From Lachnospiraceae bacterium (GTDB taxonomy: Bacteria > Bacillota > Clostridia > Lachnospirales > Lachnospiraceae): DNA of 64,000 bases. The stretch spans positions 124,001 through 188,000 of the forward strand of contig WSLY01000002.1 of NCBI GenBank assembly GCA_013316825.1, in the 5' to 3' direction. This document shows, piece after piece, positions 34,373 to 43,438 of this stretch. Position 1 is the first letter of the stretch. Every line of letters begins with the position of its first letter. The notes under the pieces are model-generated. The model was not told the DNA's origin. It worked only from the letters and a program-made list of their open reading frames with translations, and did no database searches. Position numbers and translations under genes: made by a program.

Positions 34373-35495
34373 CGTTTCTCTCCATTCCTTTTGTATGGTT
34401 TTTTACTTCCTTCATGTAAGCATCCACCACATACTTACGGGAAAACTCTTTTTCCATCTTTTTTCTTCCATTTTCCCCCATGCGTTTCTTTTCATTATAA
34501 GGCAATCCTATAAATTTTTCAATTTTTTCTATTAAATCCCTGCTGTCGTCCAGTTTATGTAAATACCCTGAAACTTCGTCATCTATACACTCTCTGCATC
34601 CCGGGATATCCGACGCAATAATGGCTCTTCCGGTTGCCGCCGCTTCCAGGCAGGAATTTGACATGCCCTCCGACTGGGACGGATGCACCAGACAATGACA
34701 CTTCTCCAGATAGCTTACCACATCGGACTGCATACCATGATACTGGATAATACCCTGTTCATGAAGCTGCATGATCCGCTCCTTGTAATCTTCTTCCCAA
34801 AAACCCAGCATATGAAATTCTACTGCCGGATATTTCTTTTTTATAGATTCCACCATTTCCAAAAACACATCAATGCCTTTTATCCTGGCAATACGCGCCA
34901 CAAAGATAAATCTGACAGGCTCCGTTTCCTTGGGAAACGGCTTTAAGGCATATGTGTCCAAATTCACTCCCGAGCCTCTCACCAGCTCATATTTTTTCCG
35001 CCCTATGTTTCTGGCTTCAAAAAGAGCCTGATTGTCTGCATTCTGAAAGAACACTTTTTCGACCCGTTTCAGGGCAATTTTATACATTCCAAATAAGACG
35101 CTGCGAACAATACCGCCTCCTTCAATTCCTTTTCCCAGCCCCGTTACCGTACACACATAAGGAATTTTCAACAGGCGGCACGCAAATCCCCCGTAGATAT
35201 TGGGCTTTATCGTATAAGTCAAAACGCATGACGGGGCTATTTTTTTCAATATTTTCCTGTATGTCCAGAAAAGCTTTCCATCCTTGAGCGGATTCATTCC
35301 CCGCCGGTCCACGGGGACGTCCACTAATTCACAGCCTAATTCCCTGATTTTTTCCGCTTCTTCTGTGCAGGGCAGCAGTACCACCACTCTGTATCCCTGC
35401 CGTATCAGACTCTGAATCAGTTCCTTGCGGAAATTATATATCACAATATAGTGATTGCCAATCAGTACTACCGTATCCTTACCCGTCTTTGTCAT
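34359..35495 (-). CDS. Glycosyltransferase family 4
   Basis: A 378-residue GT-B enzyme. It shows VLIGNHYIVIYNFRKEL, TYTIKPNIYGG, TVTGLGKG, FVARIARIKGIDVF and SQSEGMSNSCLEAAATGR. This resembles the GT4s that follow a QuiNAc/FucNAc-type priming transferase and add the second sugar. ATG at 35495 overlaps the reductase stop as ATGA and has AAGGA six bases upstream. Position after the PGT and reductase supports an early step in repeat assembly. Confidence 0.87.
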   Translation of the reverse strand: MTKTGKDTVVLIGNHYIVIYNFRKELIQSLIRQGYRVVVLLPCTEEAEKIRELGCELVDVPVDRRGMNPLKDGKLFWTYRKILKKIAPSCVLTYTIKPNIYGGFACRLLKIPYVCTVTGLGKGIEGGGIVRSVLFGMYKIALKRVEKVFFQNADNQALFEARNIGRKKYELVRGSGVNLDTYALKPFPKETEPVRFIFVARIARIKGIDVFLEMVESIKKKYPAVEFHMLGFWEEDYKERIMQLHEQGIIQYHGMQSDVVSYLEKCHCLVHPSQSEGMSNSCLEAAATGRAIIASDIPGCRECIDDEVSGYLHKLDDSRDLIEKIEKFIGLPYNEKKRMGENGRKKMEKEFSRKYVVDAYMKEVKNHTKGMERNDGLV

Positions 35496-36367
35496 AATTT
35501 TCCTTCTGTCCGCTTTATGGATTCCATAAAATCGGCTACGCAATATTGATATTCCCAATATGCCGACATTTCTTTTTCATACGCCATATTTCCAAATACT
35601 TTATTGATTATCCCGACAAATCTGCCGCCGAAACGGATTGCGGGATTAAACAGTTTCGTAAGCCTGAGCCTCTTGCCATAAACAGCCGCAATTGCTTTCG
35701 CCATTTCACTTGTCGTAACATATTCTCTATTTTGCGGATAAAAAATTCCGCGGCTTTCATTTTCAATCAAGAGTCTCACAAACTCACAAAGATTGTCCAC
35801 AAACAACTGGCTGCGGCAGTTTTGAATATTCGGAAATACCGGCGTCTTCAGCGCAAGAGCCGCCAGCCTTCTGTAATTTCCCTTTGCGTTCTTTCCGTAT
35901 ATCATGGGAGCTCTGATGGCAGCCACTTTAAATGCCGCGCTCTCTAAGGAAAACAATCCCCTCTCTGCTTCCAGCTTGCTCTGTCCGTAAAAATCCGCAG
36001 GCTGTTCCTTGGTATCTGCAGATATCTTTTTCTCTTTGCCGACTCGTGCGCTGCTTCCATAGACGATGATGCTGCTCATAAAAATAAATTGCTTTACCCC
36101 GTCCTCTTTTGCCTTTTTTGCCACTTCCAAGGTTAAATCCCTGTTTACCGCAAAATAGAGGTCTTTCATCTTTGGATTTGCAGAGACATGGGCTATCCCC
36201 GCCACATGAAACACCACATCATATTCTGAAAAAGATAAGTCCTTCCATGCTTCTCCCCGCACACTGACGGTATCTGCCTGATAGGTTCCCAAAGAAGCAT
36301 TCCCCAGCCATTTCTCCACATTCGTTCCGACATAACTATTTGCGCCTGTAATCAAAATTTTTTTCAT
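35492..36367 (-). CDS. UDP-4-keto sugar 4-reductase, WbpV-like extended SDR
   Basis: A 291-residue SDR. TGANSYVG (7-14) binds the cofactor, VFHVAGIAHVSANP follows, and MSSIIVYGS with Tyr127-x-x-x-Lys131 (FYGQSK) forms the active site. The family includes WbpV and WreQ, which reduce the 4-keto-6-deoxy-HexNAc made by a WbpM-type dehydratase to UDP-QuiNAc; UDP-FucNAc is the alternative product. Its ATG overlaps the PGT stop (ATGA). The dehydratase is two genes upstream, so both needed steps are co-transcribed. Confidence 0.78.
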   Translation of the reverse strand: MKKILITGANSYVGTNVEKWLGNASLGTYQADTVSVRGEAWKDLSFSEYDVVFHVAGIAHVSANPKMKDLYFAVNRDLTLEVAKKAKEDGVKQFIFMSSIIVYGSSARVGKEKKISADTKEQPADFYGQSKLEAERGLFSLESAAFKVAAIRAPMIYGKNAKGNYRRLAALALKTPVFPNIQNCRSQLFVDNLCEFVRLLIENESRGIFYPQNREYVTTSEMAKAIAAVYGKRLRLTKLFNPAIRFGGRFVGIINKVFGNMAYEKEMSAYWEYQYCVADFMESIKRTEGKL

Positions 36368-36996
36368 TTTGTTTTTGCCGTTTTCTCTCCCTTTTTCTGT
36401 TGCAGGACACCGGTTCCGCCCTCTACGACGCCGTCGCTTCTCAGCACGGCGAACACAGTTCCCAACAAGCATCTGATATCAAAGCAAAAGCTCATTCTCC
36501 TGACATATTCTCCGTCCAGCTTTGCTTTTACCGGAATTTCCAGTTCGTCTCGCCCGTTTATCTGCGCCCAGCCGGTAAGCCCCGGCAAAACATCATTCGC
36601 CCCGTACTTATCTCTTTCTTCCATCAAATCCGTCTGGTTCCAAAGCGCCGGACGCGGTCCCACAAACGCCATGTCCCCCTTTATGATATTGATAAGCTGC
36701 GGCAGCTCGTCCAGACTGGTCTTTCGCAAAAAGCGCCCCAGCCTCGTAATATACTGCTCCGGATTTTTCAGTTGGTGGGTAGGCACGTCCTTTGGCGTAT
36801 CCGTTCTCATGGTTCTGAATTTGTATATCATAAAATACTTTTTATGAATTCCAATCCGCTTCTGCTTAAAAAAAACAGCCCCCCTTGTTTCTGCCTTTAT
36901 CGCTACCGCAAAAAAGAGAAACACCGGCAATAAAATAATCATTGCAAGTAACGCCAGCACAAAATCGATTCCACGCTTTATTCTTTGATATATCAT
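36364..36996 (-). CDS. Small phosphoglycosyl transferase (priming enzyme, PglC/WcaJ family)
   Basis: A 210-residue monotopic protein. One hydrophobic helix (about 11-33) precedes the catalytic domain with YKFRTM (58-63), RKTSLDELPQL (91-101), the acidic GDMAFVGPRP (107-116) and PGLTGWAQINGRD (138-150). It transfers a phosphosugar from a UDP-sugar to undecaprenyl phosphate and so starts the repeat. Being of the short type and next to the QuiNAc genes, it probably uses UDP-QuiNAc or a related 6-deoxy-HexNAc. GGGAG lies five bases before the ATG. It is the only initiating transferase in the window. Confidence 0.9.
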   Translation of the reverse strand: MIYQRIKRGIDFVLALLAMIILLPVFLFFAVAIKAETRGAVFFKQKRIGIHKKYFMIYKFRTMRTDTPKDVPTHQLKNPEQYITRLGRFLRKTSLDELPQLINIIKGDMAFVGPRPALWNQTDLMEERDKYGANDVLPGLTGWAQINGRDELEIPVKAKLDGEYVRRMSFCFDIRCLLGTVFAVLRSDGVVEGGTGVLQQKKGEKTAKTK

Positions 36997-37033
36997 ATCC
37001 GCTCCCATGCCCTTCTGATTTGAATGCCCTGAC

Positions 37034-38887
37034 TTATTCCTCGTTCGGAGTATAGGTTGGCACAATTTCCTTAATCATACCTTTGATATCCATGCATTCT
37101 TCTTTGGTTGCCTGATTCAAATTGTTTAATTGCTGGAAAAATTCTGCTTCGTCAAATTCAATCGGCCGCCCAATGTGGATTAATTTATTTTCCGTTTCCT
37201 GCAGCCCCTCTTCCTCCATCAAAAGCTCTTCATACAGCTTTTCTCCCGGGCGCAGTCCCGTAAATTCTATCTTGATGTCCTCGTCCACCTTGTAGCCGGA
37301 GAGCCGAATCAGATTTTTTGCCAAATCCAGTATTCTTACGGGCTCCCCCATATCCAGCACAAAAATTTCCCCGCCCTTTGCATACGCGCCTGCCTGCAGT
37401 ACAAGGGAAACCGCCTCCGGAATCGTCATAAAATAGCGGATAATGTCGGGATGCGTCACCGTAACCGGTCCCCCCGCTTCAATCTGGCGCTTAAACAGCG
37501 GAATTACGCTGCCGTTGCTGCCCAGCACATTGCCAAAGCGGACAGCCACAAATTCCGTATCATAATGCTTGTTAAAAATCTGGATAATCATTTCGCAAAT
37601 GCGCTTGGAGGCGCCCATGATATTGGTCGGATTCACCGCCTTATCCGTGGAAATCAGTACAAATTTCTTTGCGCCGTAAAATGCTGCCGCCTGTGCAGTT
37701 TTCCATGTGCCAAACACATTGTTTTTAATTGCCTCGTTGGGGCTGTCCTCCATCAGCGGAACATGCTTGTGTGCCGCCGCATGATAGACAATGTCCGGCC
37801 TGTATTCTTCAAAAATCCAGTTCATCCGCCTTGTATTCCGAACGGACGCAATCAGCACTACCATATTAAGCTTCGGAAAATTGTGCTTTAATTCCTGCTG
37901 GATATCATACGCATTATTTTCATAAATATCTACAATAATCAGGCGGGACGGTTTATGGGCTGCTATCTGGCGGCAGAGCTCGCTGCCTATGGAGCCTCCT
38001 CCTCCCGTCACCAGCACACATCTCTCCTGCACATATCCTAAGATGGACTCCAAATCCACCGTAATCGGATCCCTGCCCAGCAGATCCTCCACATCCACAT
38101 CCTTTAGCTGGCTGACATTAACCTCGCCGTTTACAAGCTGATACACGCCCGGCAGCGTCCGCAGCTTACAGGTCGTATCCTTGCAAATTTCAATGATTTC
38201 GCTGATAACCGCCTTGGAGACGGAGGGCATGGCGATAAAAATTTCATCGATGGCAAACGCATCCACGAACTGTTTGATCTTTTCCCGCCCGCCGACTACC
38301 TTGATTCCCTGAATATACCTGCCTTGCTTGTTCGGGTCGTCATCTATTATGCACTTGATTTGCATATGGGTATACCTGCTGCCTACGATATCCCGGATAA
38401 TCAGATTGGCTGCCTCTCCTGCGCCAATTATCATCACATTGGTGCCTGCTTTCTGCTTCATGCTCTTTCTCTTTAAGCCTCTGAAGAAGCGGTAGCTGAA
38501 TCTGCTCGCAAAGGTAAACGCAATGAGCAGGCATACAAACATAAACGGATAGCTGCGCGGTACCGGCTTCTGAAACAGCACCATCCCCACGCCGTTGCAC
38601 ACAACGGCAATGCCGCATGCAGCCACAATATTCTGCATTTCATTGACTCCTGCAAACGCCCAGAGGCTGTTATAGAGACGGAACAGGGCAAACGTAAGAA
38701 GCGTAATGATAATCGTGAAAGGCAAAAAAGAACAGACTGACTCTAAAAATTTCTTCTCTATATTTGCATAAACAAACTCATACCGTATCACCAAAGCTAT
38801 AATTGCTGCCGCCGCAACAGCAATGGTATCATATATCACCAAAAATATTCTTCTATATAATAACGCTATGTTTATTGTTTTTTTCAT
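37034..38887 (-). CDS. wbpM: Membrane UDP-GlcNAc 4,6-dehydratase, WbpM/PglF/CapD family
   Basis: A 617-residue protein. Four N-terminal membrane helices (about residues 8-140) are followed by a CoA-binding-like domain with IIGAGEAA (153-160), then a catalytic SDR with VTGGGGSIGSE (293-303), YHAAAHKHVPLME, STDKAVNP and NIMGASKR, in which Met replaces the usual catalytic Tyr as in WbpM. It forms UDP-4-keto-6-deoxy-GlcNAc with C5 retained. This is not PseB, which is short and soluble and inverts C5. Followed by the PGT and 4-reductase, it gives UDP-QuiNAc. One base separates it from the Wzy-like gene. Confidence 0.92.
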   Translation of the reverse strand: MKKTINIALLYRRIFLVIYDTIAVAAAAIIALVIRYEFVYANIEKKFLESVCSFLPFTIIITLLTFALFRLYNSLWAFAGVNEMQNIVAACGIAVVCNGVGMVLFQKPVPRSYPFMFVCLLIAFTFASRFSYRFFRGLKRKSMKQKAGTNVMIIGAGEAANLIIRDIVGSRYTHMQIKCIIDDDPNKQGRYIQGIKVVGGREKIKQFVDAFAIDEIFIAMPSVSKAVISEIIEICKDTTCKLRTLPGVYQLVNGEVNVSQLKDVDVEDLLGRDPITVDLESILGYVQERCVLVTGGGGSIGSELCRQIAAHKPSRLIIVDIYENNAYDIQQELKHNFPKLNMVVLIASVRNTRRMNWIFEEYRPDIVYHAAAHKHVPLMEDSPNEAIKNNVFGTWKTAQAAAFYGAKKFVLISTDKAVNPTNIMGASKRICEMIIQIFNKHYDTEFVAVRFGNVLGSNGSVIPLFKRQIEAGGPVTVTHPDIIRYFMTIPEAVSLVLQAGAYAKGGEIFVLDMGEPVRILDLAKNLIRLSGYKVDEDIKIEFTGLRPGEKLYEELLMEEEGLQETENKLIHIGRPIEFDEAEFFQQLNNLNQATKEECMDIKGMIKEIVPTYTPNEE

Positions 38888-38888
38888 T

Positions 38889-41255
38889 TTAACCTTCCTG
38901 TCGTAGCTCTATTCTGCCCTTCTTTTTTTCTGACGGAATCATAAGTGCCAGTACCAGAAGAAAACCAAAGCCTGTTGGAATATAGGGAAGAAATACCCAT
39001 TCTACCAGCCCGCAGATACCAAAAACCGCCAAAACGCCAAGGGGGATAAGCGCCGTGCTTTCTTCTTTGTGATGCATAAAATAGAAAATACTCTTTATCC
39101 CTGCAAAAACGCAAAATAGAATAAAGAAAATCCCTGCGCCAATTCCAAAATCATGCGCCACCTGTATCAATACGTTATGGGCATGTCCCGTTTCGTGTCC
39201 GTCCGCAGTTTTTAAGCTGACCGTTTCATGTCCTTCCCAATTTAACTGGTTTAAATAGAGCTTATAGATATCCAGCCTGCCGTTACTGTATCGGTTTACC
39301 TCTTCCCATTTTTTATCCCCTGCCGTTTCCAAGCTCTGCGCGCCCTCCGGAGTTTCTTCTAAGTCCTCCTGACCGCTCGCACCGATTCGGCCGTGTGCAA
39401 ACCCGAAAAACTTTGAAACGGTAATAAACCGAAAAGAATCCCATTCCTCTCCCTTTTTTATGGAATCCTGAAACCATTCAATCTCGTACGTAAAAGGGTT
39501 TCCCACCACCGCAGGCACTATCCGGCATGCCGTAAAGACAATGGGGAAAAAGCAAACTCCCGTTATTACCAGCAGCAATACTCTCCTGGCAAAGCCTATG
39601 ATACCGTCTTTCGATTGAAACACCGTTGTCAGGACACATATTACCGGACATATGATGAACGCTGCAAACAGGCCTGTGCGGGAAACGGTTAAAAGCAAAA
39701 AAGACGCCGACATCCCTATCAGCCATAATTCCTTCCACGCCGCCTTTAACGTCCGCTTTTCTTTATAAACCGCCATAAACCGTATCACTGCCAATACCAG
39801 CACAAAAACCATATAAACGGCTGTCATGGTTACGGTATGAAATACGCCCGGATACCGCGTATAGATAAAATTATGAAAAGGACGGTAAAGCATGGCATAT
39901 ATACTGCTGCATACAAAATGAATCAGCACCCCGTTTGAAAAATGCTTTAAATACTGCTGCACGCCGCCCTTATAAATAATGCGTATTGCAAAAATTCCCC
40001 AGAAAACAGCTATGTCTATCGGCCATACCCGTCCGTTCCGGTTTATCACCATCCACGCAATCAGTACTGCAAATGCCGCTGTATAAACCTTCGATACCTT
40101 ACTTCTTTCCTTTCTGTCCCATATCAGAATCCGCACCGTATTTAAAATCAAAATTCCGCACAGAATAAAATACAGCGCATTGCCTTTATAAATTTCCCAA
40201 TTTTCTAAGTCCGCTTTATTCTGCTGTAAATAATAAATACCGCCGCCGATTGCAAAAACCAGATAAACCGCATGATACCAGTTTACGATTTCTTTCTTTG
40301 TATATCCGCAGATGATTGCGATTGCAAAACAGGCAAGCACATAATTCGATGCAAGCTTTTGTTCCTTCGAAGACAACGCATTCAGATAGCGGATGCCGCC
40401 ATGCATGACGCCTGCAAAGGCAAGCGATTGCAATAGGGTCCGAATCCATTTCGCCAATTCTTTTTGGGATATCTTCTCTTCCTGTAAAGCTTCTCTTTTA
40501 AAAAGCAGGCTATAAAGTGAAAACAAAAGAAACAGCAATATGCCTGCTCCATAAAACAGAATATCTTCCCAGTTTTCAGAAAACTTTTTCTCAAAAATCA
40601 CATTCCAGAGCCCCCATACGGCAGCTCCCGTGACAAAAACGCTCAGCGCAGCCCTGAGCCCCCAGTCCGCTCTCACCTGACAGGTATTTTTTCGAAGCAG
40701 AAATTCCGCCGCACAAAATAATAATGCCCCCGCCGACAATAGGCACAGCGCATAGACCGCATACTGTCCTTTCGTAAAATAAGCCCTGTATTCATAGCGG
40801 GTGTCCAAATTTACCCCGTCACGCATGGAAAACAGCAATTCCACATTTGGGTTCTCCACCGTAAAATAATACACCTGTCCAATCTGCAAATCAGAGCCTA
40901 TTGTAACCCTGCAGGTTCCCGGTATGGTAAGCTTGTCTATCACATAGCTCTTCTCTTCTATCTTTTGCATATTCGCATCAAAGAGCCGGAACACCAGTCT
41001 CCCCGTTTTTTCCTCCGGTGTCAGTTCTTCGTTATAAATATAAAAACTGACAGAAGAAAGTTCACCTGCCAGCGGGACAAACCCCTGCATCACGGTGGCT
41101 TCATTGGATATAATTGTCATGGAATTCTCGTCTATCGCCCCTTCCGCATGCATAGGGCGTATGATTTTTAAAGGCCACACGAGTGCAATGGCGGTCATTA
41201 TCAGGAGCAATACCATGGATTGCACTGCCCTTTTTAGCGATATACTCGTCTTCAA
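38889..41255 (-). CDS. wzy: Wzy/WaaL-type O-antigen polymerase or ligase, large form, TTG start
   Basis: A 788-residue polytopic protein with a beta-rich domain at about residues 35-155 placed outside after the first helix, then some twelve helices. The C-terminal half contains SRTGLFA, a long loop at about 625-700 with NGRLDIYKLYLN, and GHAHNVLIQVAHDFGIGAG, the His-containing motif of O-antigen ligases/polymerases. It should polymerise the repeat or attach it to a final acceptor. The size is well above a usual Wzy (400-450). The start is TTG at 41255 with AAGGG eight bases upstream, behind the promoter at 41303. Confidence 0.8.
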   Translation of the reverse strand: MKTSISLKRAVQSMVLLLIMTAIALVWPLKIIRPMHAEGAIDENSMTIISNEATVMQGFVPLAGELSSVSFYIYNEELTPEEKTGRLVFRLFDANMQKIEEKSYVIDKLTIPGTCRVTIGSDLQIGQVYYFTVENPNVELLFSMRDGVNLDTRYEYRAYFTKGQYAVYALCLLSAGALLFCAAEFLLRKNTCQVRADWGLRAALSVFVTGAAVWGLWNVIFEKKFSENWEDILFYGAGILLFLLFSLYSLLFKREALQEEKISQKELAKWIRTLLQSLAFAGVMHGGIRYLNALSSKEQKLASNYVLACFAIAIICGYTKKEIVNWYHAVYLVFAIGGGIYYLQQNKADLENWEIYKGNALYFILCGILILNTVRILIWDRKERSKVSKVYTAAFAVLIAWMVINRNGRVWPIDIAVFWGIFAIRIIYKGGVQQYLKHFSNGVLIHFVCSSIYAMLYRPFHNFIYTRYPGVFHTVTMTAVYMVFVLVLAVIRFMAVYKEKRTLKAAWKELWLIGMSASFLLLTVSRTGLFAAFIICPVICVLTTVFQSKDGIIGFARRVLLLVITGVCFFPIVFTACRIVPAVVGNPFTYEIEWFQDSIKKGEEWDSFRFITVSKFFGFAHGRIGASGQEDLEETPEGAQSLETAGDKKWEEVNRYSNGRLDIYKLYLNQLNWEGHETVSLKTADGHETGHAHNVLIQVAHDFGIGAGIFFILFCVFAGIKSIFYFMHHKEESTALIPLGVLAVFGICGLVEWVFLPYIPTGFGFLLVLALMIPSEKKKGRIELRQEG

Positions 41256-41302
41256 CTACTCTTCCCTTCTCATCCTTTATATAATTTCCACTTATCCTTG
41301 AT

Positions 41303-41331
41303 AGTATAGCACAGTTACCGCCTCTTTACAA
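41303..41331 (-). promoter_or_regulatory. Sigma-A-like promoter for the wzy-to-25910 unit
   Basis: On the minus strand: -35 TTGTAA (41326-41331), a 17-base spacer, an extended TGC and -10 TATACT (41303-41308). The expected start near 41296 gives a leader of about 41 bases before the TTG start at 41255. It lies in the 87-base gap after the GT2 and would drive the polymerase, QuiNAc, GalNAcA and formylation genes. Confidence 0.75.
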
Positions 41332-41342
41332 CAAACTGCCAT

Positions 41343-42281
41343 TTATCTTGCCTGCTGCTTCTTCTGCTCTGCCACCCTGTTCAGCCTGTATTCAAAATCT
41401 CTTCTGTCCTTCCACATAGATTCTGCCAGAATCAAACCTGCAAACAGCGATTGCAGCGCAGCCAGCATCAAAAAGCCGCTCACAATCAGCGTCGGAAACC
41501 GCGGCACTAAGCCCGTACGGAAATATTCCGCCAGTATAGGAATAAACATAATAACTGAAGCAGACGCCAATATCAGGCTGATAATCCCAAAAAAGACCAG
41601 CGGCTTATAGGTTTTAAACAACTGCACAATCTTCCACAAAACCTTAATCCCGTCAGAATACGTATTCAGCTTCGATACGCTTCCCTCCGGTCTGTCCCTA
41701 TAGTCCACAACAACATTATCCACCTGCATACGGTAATTGACCGCATGTATTGTCATTTCCGTCTCTATCTGAAAGCCCGAAGAAAAAACCGGAAAGGTTT
41801 TCACAAATTCATAGCTAAACGCTCTGTACCCCGTCATAATATCCTTAATATCAGAGGAAAACAATCGGTTGATAGAAGTCCGCACCAGACTGTTCCCAAA
41901 GTTATGAAAGGGACGTTTGTTTTCCGTAAAGTATGTAGAAGAAAGCCTGTCCCCCACTACCATATCCGCATGGTATTTTAAACACCTGTCCGTCATTTCC
42001 CGCGCACAGTCAAGCGGATATGTATCGTCTCCGTCTATCATCAAATAGCACTCCGCATCGATTTCCCGAAACATCCGTCTTACTACATTACCCTTCCCCT
42101 GCTTATACTCATGCCGCACCACTGCCCCGGCAGCCTGCGCAATCTCCGCCGTCCTGTCAGTCGAATTATTATCGTAAACATAAATGACGGCATCCTCCAA
42201 GACCGCCTTTGCATCCTTTATCACTTTCTCTATGGTCTTTTCCTCATTATAACAAGGTATCAATACTGCTATTTTGTCCAT
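41343..42281 (-). CDS. GT2 polyprenyl-phosphate sugar synthase (DPM1/DPG-like)
   Basis: A 312-residue GT2 with IAVLIPCYNEEKTI, YVYDNNSTDRT, YLMIDGDDTYP and two C-terminal helices (about 228-250 and 262-285). The DNNSTDRT form is typical of the DPG_synthase-like branch that loads a sugar on undecaprenyl phosphate. It would feed one of the GT-C-like membrane transferases. It follows the SGNH gene by 71 bases and ends before the 41303 promoter. Confidence 0.85.
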   Translation of the reverse strand: MDKIAVLIPCYNEEKTIEKVIKDAKAVLEDAVIYVYDNNSTDRTAEIAQAAGAVVRHEYKQGKGNVVRRMFREIDAECYLMIDGDDTYPLDCAREMTDRCLKYHADMVVGDRLSSTYFTENKRPFHNFGNSLVRTSINRLFSSDIKDIMTGYRAFSYEFVKTFPVFSSGFQIETEMTIHAVNYRMQVDNVVVDYRDRPEGSVSKLNTYSDGIKVLWKIVQLFKTYKPLVFFGIISLILASASVIMFIPILAEYFRTGLVPRFPTLIVSGFLMLAALQSLFAGLILAESMWKDRRDFEYRLNRVAEQKKQQAR

Positions 42282-42352
42282 ATCCCTCTTCCTTTCTCCT
42301 TATGCATCCTTGCCAATAAACCCGTTCCTCATACCAAAATCAGCATCCGTCC

Positions 42353-43429
42353 TTATTCATTCTCCGCCGCCGCATCATACTCCCCGTTTAATATCTTGGC
42401 ATTTATCGTTTCCAGCGCCTCCTTCTGACATTCCTGCCAATATACATATGCCTCATCCCATGCGCCGTATTTTTTATCTCCCCGCCTGTCTGTAAGCGCA
42501 TAATGTGTTGTCAGATATTCCCCCAAAAAGGCAGTACACTTCTCCGCACCGGAAGCGTTGGTATGACTGCCCCCGTCATAATAGTCCGTGGCAAAATCAA
42601 TTTCCAGCTCGTCATAGTAGTCATTCAAATTCAAATATGGATATCCGTATGCCGTAATGATATTTTCCATATAATTAAATTTCTTCTGCATGTCCTCGTC
42701 CAGCACCATGGGCGACACAATAAACAGCGCTTCCAGATCTTTCTCCTGCAAATATGCCAGCAGTGTCCGCAGGTTTTCCTCCTGCTCTGACGGAATTGCC
42801 GTCTGCTCCGTCACCATACTGTAATCAGCACCCTCCCCGGGCAGCACCTTATCGCTCATCACATACCCTTTCAAGGGATGCAGCCTTTCGTACCGGAATG
42901 CCGTGTACTGGTCAGGAAGAACCAAGGTCTTCCAATTGGAATGGTATTTGAAAATATCAAAATAATACGTATACCGCTCCGCCACATCCGGCACAAGACG
43001 ATTAATCAGGCGGATTCGATTCCACGAATACTTCATATTGTCCGTAACGCCTCGCACATACGCCATATTTTCCGCCATCGCGTCGTCTTCATACGCATAC
43101 ATCCGAAGTTCAAAGATAAACAATTCGGGAGACTGGGTTTTCAACGCCTCTTCCACCAGATATACCGCCGCCTCCGGCTTCTGCACATTGCTGGAAAGCG
43201 GATACATGGCAACCCCGTATTCCCCCCACAGCTTTGGGGCTGCATAAAACGGATATACCGGACTGGAGCCAATCATAACAACGTCAACCGTATTTTTCGG
43301 CTCCGCGTAAAAGCCGACAAAAATTTCCTTGATATCGCCGTTCGTCCGCAGCATATAAGTAAGCGATTGCAATATGACAAGAAATATAAGAACAAATAAA
43401 ACTGCCTTTGCAGCCTGCTTTCCTTTCAT
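42353..43429 (-). CDS. Membrane-anchored SGNH-like protein, partner of the MBOAT at 43439
   Basis: A 358-residue protein with one N-terminal helix (about 8-26) and an outside domain. VVMIGSSPVYPFY supplies a GxS block-I serine and DYYDGGSHTNASGAEK the block-V Asp/His pair. Proteins of this plan (AlgX/DltD/PatB-like) accompany MBOAT acyltransferases and move acyl groups from the membrane to glycan. AGGAGG lies seven bases before the ATG, 9 bases after the MBOAT stop. The precise acyl group is not visible. Confidence 0.72.
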   Translation of the reverse strand: MKGKQAAKAVLFVLIFLVILQSLTYMLRTNGDIKEIFVGFYAEPKNTVDVVMIGSSPVYPFYAAPKLWGEYGVAMYPLSSNVQKPEAAVYLVEEALKTQSPELFIFELRMYAYEDDAMAENMAYVRGVTDNMKYSWNRIRLINRLVPDVAERYTYYFDIFKYHSNWKTLVLPDQYTAFRYERLHPLKGYVMSDKVLPGEGADYSMVTEQTAIPSEQEENLRTLLAYLQEKDLEALFIVSPMVLDEDMQKKFNYMENIITAYGYPYLNLNDYYDELEIDFATDYYDGGSHTNASGAEKCTAFLGEYLTTHYALTDRRGDKKYGAWDEAYVYWQECQKEALETINAKILNGEYDAAAENE

Positions 43430-43438
43430 GACAGCCTC

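Noticed and set aside
37034..38887. Considered as PseB for the pseudaminic acid pathway.
   Set aside because: It has four N-terminal membrane helices, about 617 residues and the WbpM-type Met in the active site; PseB is a short soluble protein.
41315..41322. GGCGGTAA on the minus strand, resembling the ops element of RfaH-controlled polysaccharide operons.
   Set aside because: It lies between the -35 and -10 hexamers of the 41303 promoter, so it would not be in the RNA, and only the first part of the motif matches.
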